From NCBI GenBank assembly GCA_934621605.1, contig CAKTUZ010000040.1, forward strand, positions 1-15,080: a stretch of DNA of 15,080 bases, read 5' to 3'. Position numbers and translations under genes: made by a program. This DNA is from an uncultured bacterium. Its GTDB lineage: Bacteria > Vulcanimicrobiota > Xenobia > Xenobiales > Xenobiaceae. This document shows positions 1 to 6,514 of this stretch, one piece after another. Under the pieces are notes generated by a model. The model saw nothing but the letters and a program-made list of their open reading frames with translations, was not told the DNA's origin and made no database searches. Numbering within the stretch: position 1 is the first letter of the stretch; the number at the start of each line of letters is the position of its first letter.

Positions 1-132
1 CTCCAGCAGCAGTTTGCTGCCTTTGTGGAAAAGGTCGACAAATCAAAATTTATAGTTGGTAACAGGCTTGCTGGACGCCTTTATCGTAATTTATTAACCA
101 AATTGTCACTTAGTGAGGCTGATTATGACTAA
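1..132 (+). CDS. hsdS: Type I restriction specificity subunit HsdS, C-terminal end (partial)
   Basis: The window opens inside a reading frame (frame 1) of 43 codons that ends with TAA at 130-132. The visible peptide begins LQQQFAAFVEKVDKSK, which closely resembles the conserved helix at the end of the second target-recognition half of type I HsdS subunits. HsdS chooses the DNA sequence recognised by the restriction-modification complex. The gene overlaps the ATG of hsdR by eight bases, which supports one operon. Only the last part is present, so recognition specificity cannot be judged. Confidence 0.8.
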   Translation, partial: LQQQFAAFVEKVDKSKFIVGNRLAGRLYRNLLTKLSLSEADYD

Positions 133-3100
133 TTTTGACTTTTTACAAACTGAGCCGACCTTCGAATGTTTTGCCGAAGCGGCTATTTGTGCGGAAAAAG
201 TAATTACCGTTGATCCTAATGCTTGCGCTATCAACTGCCGTATAGCTATGGAGCGAGCCATTAAGTGGCTTTACAGCGTCGAAAAAGACTTAGCCAAACC
301 TTATCAAGACGATTTATACAGCCTCCTCAGCAGTGAAGAATTTCGCAAAATTATCAGCCCGGAGCTCTACAAACGCTTAGATTATATCCGCCGCTTAGGC
401 AATATTGCCGCCCACGACAATAGAAAAAGAGTACGTCGCGAAGAGGCTATGCTTTGCTTAGAAAACCTCTTCGTTTTTGTCGATTTTATCGCCTATTGCT
501 ATAGTTCAAACTATACTGAACGCAAGTTTGATCCTTCGCTTATTAGTAAATCAGAAGCGACCTTGGCCTTAGCCTCTCAGCTACCCAATGTCGAGCTTGA
601 AGCGCTTCTCAAAGAAAATGAACAGCTACGCCAAAAGTTAAGCGAACACAGCCAAAAGCAGCGCCCCAATTATCAAGACGTCCCTCTAGAAAAATCAGAA
701 TACGAAACTCGCAAGCTATATATAGACGTTATGCTCACTGAGGCTGGCTGGGTTGAAAACTGCAACTGGCTTAACGAAGTTCCCATCGATAATATGCCCA
801 CCAAATCGGGCCAAGGTCGCGCCGACTACGTATTATACGGCCAAGACGGCAAACCGTTAGCTATTATTGAAGCCAAAAGGAGTTGCTCCGATCCTACACA
901 AGGTCGCCAGCAAGCTAAACTTTACGCCGACAGCTTAGAAAAGAAGTATGGTCGTCGCCCAGTTATCTTTTTAACTAACGGTTTTGACACTAAAATTATC
1001 GACGGCCAATATCCCGAACGTAAAGTGGCTACTTTCTATTCTCAAAGCGATTTAGAAAAGCTATTTAACTTGCGCTCCAATCGCCAAAGTTTAGTCCAAG
1101 CCAAAGTTGATCCTAAAATTGCTGGCCGCTATTACCAAAAAGCTGCCATCAAAGCTATTTGCTCTGCTTTCGAGCAAAAAAGTCGGCGTAAAGCTCTTTT
1201 AGTTATGGCTACTGGAAGTGGCAAAACTCGTACTATTATCGCTTTAAGTGACATTCTAACCAAATACGGCTGGGTTAAGAATATTCTCTTTTTAGCTGAT
1301 CGCAATGCTTTAGTCAATCAAGCTAAACGCAATTTTACCTATTTACTGCCTAACTTAAACACCACAAACTTATGCGAAGAAAAAGACTACAGCGCTCGCT
1401 GCATTTGTTCAACTTATCAAACTATAAATAATCTCATTGATAAAGCCGAAAGCCAAGAAGGCCAAAAAGTTTTCACTTGCGGCCACTTCGATTTAATTAT
1501 TTGTGACGAAGCCCATCGCTCTATTTACAATAAATATAAAGACATTATCGAATACTTTGACGCTCCTATCGTAGGTTTAACCGCTACTCCCAAGCAAGAT
1601 ATCGACAAAAATACTTACGAAATTTTTGAGCTGGAAGACGGTGTCCCCACTTACGCTTACGAATTGGAGCAAGCGGTTAAAGATGGCTTTTTGGTTAATT
1701 ACAAAAGTATTGAAACTAAGCTTAAATTTATGAATGAAGGCATTCACTATGATGAACTAAGTGAAAGAGAACAAGAAGAATACGAAGAAAAATTCAAAGA
1801 CGAAAATGACGATATTCCCGCTTATATAGGCTCTTCAGCTCTAAATAAAACTGTCTTTAACAGAGACACTATCGTTAAAGTTTTAGATAAACTTATGAGC
1901 GATGGCTTAAAAGTCGATTATGGCAACAGAATTGGCAAGACGATTATTTTTGCTCTAAATCATCGCCATGCAGAAGCTATTAGTAAAATTTTTGCTGAAC
2001 AATACCCTCAATTTAAAGATTTTGCTCAAGTAATCGATAACCAGACGACTTCATATTCTCAGAGACTTATTGACGATTTTTCCGACCCTAAGAAATTGCC
2101 GCAAATTGCTGTTTCCGTAGATATGCTGGATACAGGCATTGATATTCCAGAAGTATTGAATTTGGTCTTTTTCAAAAAAGTTTTGAGCCCTTGCAAATTC
2201 TGGCAAATGATTGGTCGAGGCACCCGTCTTTGCCCCAATTTAATTGACGGCCAAGACAAAAAATATTTTCGTATTTTTGATTGGTATAATAATTTTGAAT
2301 ATTTTCGCACTAACCCTCACGGCCAAGCGGTCACTGCGGCCCCTTCTCTCTCGGCTGCTCTTTTTGGCTTGCAATTTGAAATTATTCATAGCCTTCAAGA
2401 TCTAAAATATCAAACTGAAAATCTCATTAGTTTGCGCAAGCAATTAGTCAGAGAAATGGTAGCTAAAGTACAGCAACTCAATAAAAATAATTTTGCCGTG
2501 CGTCAGCATCTAAAAATAGTTGAGCGTTACTCTAAAGAAGAAAATTACCAAACAATAGAATTTAAAGACATAAAAAGCGTTAAAGAAGAGCTGGCTCCGC
2601 TTATTACCGGCGATGGCACAGAAGATATTAAAGCTTTGCGTTTTGATGCGCTGCTTTACGGTTTGGAATTGCAAGCTTTGGAAGGTAAAGTCAGTCGCAA
2701 GCGCAAGAAAGATTTGCAAGACAAAGCCGAAAGTTTAGCCTGTTTTGGCAATATTCCCGATATTCTTAAACGCGCTGACACTATTAACAAAATTACCCAA
2801 ACAGACTTTCTCAATCAAGCTGAAGCTGCCGACTTTGAGCAAGTACGCGTAGAGCTGCGCGATTTACTTAAGTTTTTACCCAATCAAGAAGTAGAAACTT
2901 ATGAAACGAATTTTACTGATGATGTTTTATCCGTTGAAGAAAACGAGGCCGATTTAGCTAGCGACTTACTAAAAAATTATAAAGCTAAAGTTGAATTTTA
3001 CATTCAGCAACACCAAAATAGCGGTGCTATCTCCAAGTTGAAAAATAATATTCCGCTTAACCAGAGCGACTGGCAAGAGCTAGAGCACACTCTTTGGAAT

Positions 3101-3436
3101 GAATTAGGCAGTCGCGAAGATTATGAAGCTGAGTATGGCACCGAACCATTAGGTAAATTTGTGCGCAGTATAGTAGGCTTAGATATGCAAGCAGCCAAAG
3201 CCGCTTTTTCTCAATATTTAGATGAAACCAATTTTAGTAGCGAGCAAATCTATTTTGTTAACCAAATTGTAGAATATATCGTTCAAAATGGCTTACTGGA
3301 AGATCTGAAAATTTTACAAGAGACACCTTTTACCGATAGAGGCAGTATCGTTGAATTGTTCGGAGATAATAGGCAAGCCTGGATGAATATACGCGCTACA
3401 ATTGAACAAATAAATGCCAACGCTATAGCCGCTTAA
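125..3436 (+). CDS. hsdR: Type I restriction enzyme R subunit (DNA translocase and endonuclease)
   Basis: HsdR is the motor and nuclease of a type I restriction complex: it translocates unmethylated DNA and cuts far from the recognition site. Counting from the ATG at 125 (1103 aa), residues about 10-130 look like a DUF4145 domain. A PD-(D/E)xK nuclease core follows (D234, then E249-A-K251). The SF2 helicase core shows Walker A ATGSGKT (about 362-368), DEAH (461-464), TATP (about 486-489) and QMIGRGTR (694-701). The tail matches the EcoEI-type C-terminal region. All catalytic residues are intact, so the enzyme should be active. ATG 125 is preferred over GTG 113 because GAGG at 115-118 is a well-spaced ribosome binding site for it. 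The gene overlaps hsdS, and the M subunit would lie upstream outside the window. Confidence 0.95.
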   Translation: MTNFDFLQTEPTFECFAEAAICAEKVITVDPNACAINCRIAMERAIKWLYSVEKDLAKPYQDDLYSLLSSEEFRKIISPELYKRLDYIRRLGNIAAHDNRKRVRREEAMLCLENLFVFVDFIAYCYSSNYTERKFDPSLISKSEATLALASQLPNVELEALLKENEQLRQKLSEHSQKQRPNYQDVPLEKSEYETRKLYIDVMLTEAGWVENCNWLNEVPIDNMPTKSGQGRADYVLYGQDGKPLAIIEAKRSCSDPTQGRQQAKLYADSLEKKYGRRPVIFLTNGFDTKIIDGQYPERKVATFYSQSDLEKLFNLRSNRQSLVQAKVDPKIAGRYYQKAAIKAICSAFEQKSRRKALLVMATGSGKTRTIIALSDILTKYGWVKNILFLADRNALVNQAKRNFTYLLPNLNTTNLCEEKDYSARCICSTYQTINNLIDKAESQEGQKVFTCGHFDLIICDEAHRSIYNKYKDIIEYFDAPIVGLTATPKQDIDKNTYEIFELEDGVPTYAYELEQAVKDGFLVNYKSIETKLKFMNEGIHYDELSEREQEEYEEKFKDENDDIPAYIGSSALNKTVFNRDTIVKVLDKLMSDGLKVDYGNRIGKTIIFALNHRHAEAISKIFAEQYPQFKDFAQVIDNQTTSYSQRLIDDFSDPKKLPQIAVSVDMLDTGIDIPEVLNLVFFKKVLSPCKFWQMIGRGTRLCPNLIDGQDKKYFRIFDWYNNFEYFRTNPHGQAVTAAPSLSAALFGLQFEIIHSLQDLKYQTENLISLRKQLVREMVAKVQQLNKNNFAVRQHLKIVERYSKEENYQTIEFKDIKSVKEELAPLITGDGTEDIKALRFDALLYGLELQALEGKVSRKRKKDLQDKAESLACFGNIPDILKRADTINKITQTDFLNQAEAADFEQVRVELRDLLKFLPNQEVETYETNFTDDVLSVEENEADLASDLLKNYKAKVEFYIQQHQNSGAISKLKNNIPLNQSDWQELEHTLWNELGSREDYEAEYGTEPLGKFVRSIVGLDMQAAKAAFSQYLDETNFSSEQIYFVNQIVEYIVQNGLLEDLKILQETPFTDRGSIVELFGDNRQAWMNIRATIEQINANAIAA

Positions 3437-3454
3437 CAACACATAAATAAACGT

Positions 3455-3493
3455 AAAAAAACGCTGCCGTTTTTAGTTGCGACAGCGTTTTTT
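3455..3493. terminator. Bidirectional intrinsic terminator between hsdR and the winged-helix gene
   Basis: An A-run plus CGCTG (3455-3466) pairs with CAGCG plus a T-run (3483-3493). The A and T tracts on the two sides make it work in both directions, serving hsdR on the + strand and the convergent small gene on the minus strand. Confidence 0.85.
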
Positions 3494-3518
3494 GCGCCTT
3501 ACTTTGGCAAATTATAGC

Positions 3519-3836
3519 CTAAAGTACTACCCAATAACCTCCACGAGCTGCGCCTTTTCTTGCCAGTAAACCTGCAGCTTTTAATTTGCGAATATTCATT
3601 TCCACATTTCTCAACGATAAGCCAATTTTTTCACCAATTTCGTATGCGGAAACGGTTGGCTTATAGCGCATTATTTCTAGAATTTTCTCTTGATTTTCAG
3701 TAATACTCGCTATACTTGCGCCGCTATTATCCCCATTATATCCAGTGTTTTCTCCGACCCTATCACCGATCCTATCACCGATCCTATCACCGATCTTTTC
3801 ACCGATCCGTTTATTCTTAATCGTGGCATAAAGCAT
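3519..3836 (-). CDS. Winged-helix protein, probable C-terminal remnant of an AlbA_2/COG2865-type regulator
   Basis: This 105-aa product has a basic N-terminus, a tandem IGDR/IGEK-type repeat (residues about 11-29), a short polar linker, and a winged-helix domain from about residue 47. The end runs TENQEKILEIM, then AYEIGEKIGLSLRNVEMNIR, and closes with the GGYW motif. That arrangement (glycine/charged repeat, helix-turn-helix, GGYW near the terminus) is what I recall from the C-terminus of full-length ATP-binding AlbA_2/COG2865 proteins of several hundred residues, which are often found within type I restriction loci. The N-terminal AlbA_2 and ATP-binding parts are absent, and a stop lies seven codons upstream. 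It may be a decayed gene or a free-standing DNA-binding protein. It is convergent with hsdR. Confidence 0.6.
   Translation of the reverse strand: MLYATIKNKRIGEKIGDRIGDRIGDRVGENTGYNGDNSGASIASITENQEKILEIMRYKPTVSAYEIGEKIGLSLRNVEMNIRKLKAAGLLARKGAARGGYWVVL
3754..3809. repeat. 12-bp tandem repeat, four units plus a partial one
   Basis: The unit CCGATCCTATCA is present twice exactly (3766-3789), flanked by copies with one change (3754-3765) and two changes (3790-3801), plus an 8-base partial copy (3802-3809). It lies inside the winged-helix gene and encodes the repeated IGDR tetrapeptide on the minus strand. Because the unit is a multiple of three, changes in copy number would alter length without breaking the frame. 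Confidence 0.9.
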
Positions 3837-3843
3837 ATCGCTC

Positions 3844-3872
3844 TTGACATTCTGCTAATGATAAACTATTAT
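3844..3872 (+). promoter_or_regulatory. Sigma70-type promoter of the merC-like gene
   Basis: TTGACA (3844-3849, perfect -35) and TATTAT (3867-3872, five of six matches to -10) are separated by exactly 17 bases. Transcription should start near 3879, leaving a leader of about 64 bases before the ATG at 3943. This is the best promoter match that I found in the window. Confidence 0.75.
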
Positions 3873-3874
3873 CA
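3859..3874. promoter_or_regulatory. Palindromic operator candidate overlapping the -10 box
   Basis: TGATAA-ACTA-TTATCA is a perfect 6-4-6 inverted repeat that covers the whole -10 element. A bound protein would block polymerase. The half-site TGATAA/TTATCA is that of Fur-family boxes (usual form TGATAAT-N-ATTATCA), but the centre is one base longer here. Control by a metal-sensing Fur-family repressor is an inference, supported by the merC-like gene downstream. Confidence 0.5.
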
Positions 3875-3903
3875 CGAAAGTAAAAATTAAACTGAACGAT
3901 TGC

Positions 3904-3930
3904 GAGTCCCGATAGAGTGGGCTCTTTTTT
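3904..3930 (+). terminator. Terminator-like hairpin in the merC leader (possible attenuator)
   Basis: GAGTCCC (3904-3910) can pair with GGGCTC (3919-3924) with one bulged T, and T3925-3930 follows directly. It sits downstream of the predicted start site and immediately before the ribosome binding site GTGGGG (3931-3936). It would stop transcription before the gene unless relieved. It could alternatively be a leftover terminator with no control role. Confidence 0.55.
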
Positions 3931-3942
3931 GTGGGGAAAATT

Positions 3943-4386
3943 ATGACTGCTGTTTCTTCTACATGTCAATGTCATAGCCAAGAAAATACCACCGCTAAGC
4001 CTGAAGGGCTGCGCGGGCTGGATTTATTAGGCGTGGTTTTATCTTCCGCTTGCTTAATTCACTGCACGCTTTTGCCGACAGTGTTGGCTCTTTTGCCTTT
4101 ATTAGGCAACCAGTTCCACTTGGACGAGCGTTGGCACTTTTATATTACAGCTTTGATAGTTCCGGTAGCTTGTATTGCCTTAGTTACCGGTTGGCTTAGA
4201 CATAAGAAGAACTTGGTTGTCGCTTTAGGCATTATTTCCTTGACGATGATCTTAGGCGCTCATCCTTTGCACGATGTGATTGGCCACTTAGGCTCAGAAA
4301 TTGTCGGAGCTTTAGGCGGATGCATTTTGATTAGCGCTCATTTATGCAACCATCGTTTTTTGCATAAACATGCTCAAGAGCACTAA
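3943..4386 (+). CDS. MerC-family membrane protein
   Basis: The product (147 aa from ATG 3943) has four hydrophobic segments at about 26-55, 66-84, 91-106 and 115-134, the layout of the MerC mercury-transport family of the inner membrane. Residues 35-41, SACLIHC, carry the Cys-Ile-His-Cys-like metal site of the first helix (C37, H40, C41). A second metal-binding character is seen in the N-terminal CQCH (8-11) and the histidine-rich tail (H133, H137, H141, H143, H147). No other mer genes are near, so a general metal or thiol-metal role is as likely as mercury uptake; I give no gene symbol. ATG 3943 is chosen over GTG 3931 because GTGGGG at 3931-3936 is its ribosome binding site. The promoter and leader suggest tight control. 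Confidence 0.8.
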   Translation: MTAVSSTCQCHSQENTTAKPEGLRGLDLLGVVLSSACLIHCTLLPTVLALLPLLGNQFHLDERWHFYITALIVPVACIALVTGWLRHKKNLVVALGIISLTMILGAHPLHDVIGHLGSEIVGALGGCILISAHLCNHRFLHKHAQEH

Positions 4387-4404
4387 AAATTAAAATTGAC
4401 AATA

Positions 4405-4435
4405 AAAAGAGCCGGACATTTTTGTCTGGCTTTTT
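4405..4435 (+). terminator. Intrinsic terminator after the merC-like gene
   Basis: AGCCGGACA (4410-4418) pairs with TGTCTGGCT (4423-4431, one G-T pair) and a T-rich run follows. An A-run precedes the stem, so weak action on the other strand is possible. Confidence 0.85.
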
Positions 4436-4513
4436 ATTTATTGTACAGGAAGTTAGAGATGCAGGGCAGAAACTCCCTGGGTCCAAAAATTGAAGTTTTA
4501 GTGGTGGGAATCT

Positions 4514-5515
4514 GTGATAAATTTTAGTCAAAAATTCGGCCAAGCGGCTTTTTTTGTAGGTTTAGGCTTGGCTCTTGCTCTTGTCCCAACCGGGACAGCC
4601 TTAGCTAACGATACGGCTGAAGAAATTCGCATTTCTTCTCCCCTATTTCAAATCGATGAAATCTGGCCGGAAAGAGAAATTACTCCCTCAATAGATCCAC
4701 CTGGCGATAAGGTGCAAAGCACTCAGCTGACGACTGTACGCCGCCACACTGAAACTCAAACTGTCCAGCCCAAGCAAGAAGAAGTGCCCGCTTTTTCTAT
4801 GCCAGCTATACGCTCTTACGAAGATTTGCGCACTTCCTGGGGCTACGGAGCTAGAGAGAATAACTATAATTCCTATATTTTCAGCGCGGTAAATAATGCT
4901 TGGCCGCATAAGAATGTAGTGCCCTTACATCCGTTGCTTATGAAATCTCTTTTGGCTTGTGAAAGCAGCTTTAACCCTGAGGCAGTCAGCTATACCGGCG
5001 CTGTAGGTATTGCTCAACTGACTCCGGAAACAGCTCGTCGTTTCGGCTTAGGTTGGTCGGCCAGCCGTGATCCCAACCAAGCTATTCCTGCCGGTGTTAA
5101 AGTGCTGGCCGAAAAAGCGAAAGTTATTATCGATCCGGGCAATTATCATAAAATGATGGGGTTGCCTCCTGAGCGTTGCCAATATGCCCAGAAAGTAGCA
5201 ACCGCTTACCAAAAATATGGCAATCCTAGTACCGAACAATATTGGTGCCTTATGCTAGCTGCCTATAATGGCGGTGGCGGCACAATTCTTCGTGCTATGG
5301 CCATAGCTTCGGATCGAGGCCTCGATCCGCGTCAGTGGAGCAATTTAGTGGGTGATATGAATAATCCGCATAATACTCCTCTTTATTTAGCCTGTGTAGA
5401 CATTTTCAAAGGCGGCGCCTTGGGCAAATACCGCGAAGTAGCTCACTATCCAGGTAAAATTATCAAGTTATACAATAAATCGGTAGCTCCGGAACAAATT
5501 GTCAGTATAAAATAA
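4514..5515 (+). CDS. Secreted lytic transglycosylase (SLT domain)
   Basis: The enzyme cleaves the glycan strands of peptidoglycan, forming 1,6-anhydro ends, and acts in the periplasm. Residues 1-31 form a signal peptide ending in GTALA. A proline-rich, low-conservation linker covers about 40-105. The SLT domain starts near 139: catalytic Glu150 lies in ACESSFNP, followed by GAVGIAQLTPETA (162-174) and the AYNGGGG motif near 255. The domain matches family 1 lytic transglycosylases of the Slt/MltC type. GTG 4514 is the only start available, since a stop lies five codons upstream, and it has a fair ribosome binding site (GGTGGG, 4503-4508). It is a single-gene unit flanked by terminators on both sides. 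Substrate and partner proteins are not evident from context. Confidence 0.9.
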   Translation: MINFSQKFGQAAFFVGLGLALALVPTGTALANDTAEEIRISSPLFQIDEIWPEREITPSIDPPGDKVQSTQLTTVRRHTETQTVQPKQEEVPAFSMPAIRSYEDLRTSWGYGARENNYNSYIFSAVNNAWPHKNVVPLHPLLMKSLLACESSFNPEAVSYTGAVGIAQLTPETARRFGLGWSASRDPNQAIPAGVKVLAEKAKVIIDPGNYHKMMGLPPERCQYAQKVATAYQKYGNPSTEQYWCLMLAAYNGGGGTILRAMAIASDRGLDPRQWSNLVGDMNNPHNTPLYLACVDIFKGGALGKYREVAHYPGKIIKLYNKSVAPEQIVSIK

Positions 5516-5541
5516 ATTGGCAACAATAAATATTTATTAAA

Positions 5542-5580
5542 AAAGAATCTCGGGCCATAAAGCACGAGATTCTTTATTTT
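5542..5580. terminator. Bidirectional terminator between the transglycosylase and the ABC permease
   Basis: AAAGAATCTCG (5542-5552) pairs perfectly over 11 bp with CGAGATTCTTT (5565-5575) around a 12-base loop, with A-rich and T-rich flanks. It ends both the + strand transglycosylase and the long minus-strand operon. Confidence 0.9.
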
Positions 5581-5586
5581 TGTTCT

Positions 5587-6489
5587 TTAGTTCAGTTCCC
5601 AGCCGTCTCTCTTAAACAATAAATAATGGATTAAAGAAGCACAGCCAATAATTAAAGCTAAAATTAGAGCCAAAGCTGAAGCATAACCCATATCGAAATT
5701 TTCAAAAGCAGTCATATATATGTAATAAGATGCAGTAATAGTCGAATTTTGCGGGCCACCACCAGTTATAATAAAAACTTCAGTAAATACTTTTAAAGCC
5801 GAAATTACCGAAAGCAGCGTACATACAGCCATAGTAGGCTTAAGCAAAGGAACCACAATTTTTAGCAAAATTTGTCCAGCCGAAGCGCCTTCCAAAGAGG
5901 CGTGCTCTTCTAAATCCTTAGGAATAGCCTGCAAACCGGCTAAATATAAAATAAGATAGTAACCTAAACCTTGCCAAGCTGTTACCATCATGAGAGAAAA
6001 TATAGCCAGTTTAGAGTCGGTAAGCCAAGGCAGCGGCTTAATAAAACCAAAGCTAAGCCAGCCTAAAGCCTGATTGAGCAAACCGTCACTGCGTAAAATC
6101 CATTTCCAAGTGATACCTACTACTACAGCCGAAGTTACTACCGGAACGTAAAGGGCCGTTCTGGCCAAGCGTTCTTTAAGCGTTTCACCACGCAGCAGCC
6201 AAGCCAAAAGTAAAGATCCAGCCTGAAGAAAAGGGACTAAAAGGACATAAAAAAGCGAATTTTTTAAAGCTACAATCAAGTAAGGATCAGTAGCCAAACG
6301 CTTAAAATTGGCCAAACCAACCCATTTTGGATTAAGCAAATGGCCAGCATTGTCATAACGCAACATATTAAAATCAAAAAAAGCCAAAGCGGCGCCACAG
6401 AGAATGGGATAAATAACAAATACCCCCAAAATCAGAAGCGCCGGAGCCAAAAAAAGCCAGGGTACCAAAGGATTACTGCACTTACGCAT
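5587..6489 (-). CDS. Sugar-type ABC transporter permease (MalF/UgpA family)
   Basis: This 300-aa inner-membrane subunit forms half of the channel of a carbohydrate-type ABC importer. Six hydrophobic segments are visible at about 10-33, 74-99, 112-131, 160-187, 217-243 and 268-292. Between the fourth and fifth lies the EAA loop that contacts the ATPase (about 195-216, EHASLEGASAG followed by IVVPLL). GGGPQNST (243-250) is the usual end-of-helix motif of MalF/UgpA-like permeases. It is the last gene of the minus-strand run, 25 bases after the unknown lipoprotein. The matching MalG/UgpE-type permease and the ATPase are absent from the window. The ribosome binding site of ATG 6489 is poor, so translation may depend on coupling. 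Confidence 0.92.
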   Translation of the reverse strand: MRKCSNPLVPWLFLAPALLILGVFVIYPILCGAALAFFDFNMLRYDNAGHLLNPKWVGLANFKRLATDPYLIVALKNSLFYVLLVPFLQAGSLLLAWLLRGETLKERLARTALYVPVVTSAVVVGITWKWILRSDGLLNQALGWLSFGFIKPLPWLTDSKLAIFSLMMVTAWQGLGYYLILYLAGLQAIPKDLEEHASLEGASAGQILLKIVVPLLKPTMAVCTLLSVISALKVFTEVFIITGGGPQNSTITASYYIYMTAFENFDMGYASALALILALIIGCASLIHYLLFKRDGWELN

Positions 6490-6514
6490 TGCAAACTAGA
6501 GGGCCATCCTCAGT

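Noticed and set aside
3766..3801. Repeats considered as a CRISPR array or phage attachment site
   Set aside because: The units are 12 bases, directly joined without spacers, and in frame within a coding gene.
3837..3900. Open, coding-looking frame on the minus strand upstream of the winged-helix gene (ending AECQERYA in another frame)
   Set aside because: It could be a frameshifted extension of the regulator remnant, but it is short, runs across the merC promoter, and I cannot match it to any known domain.
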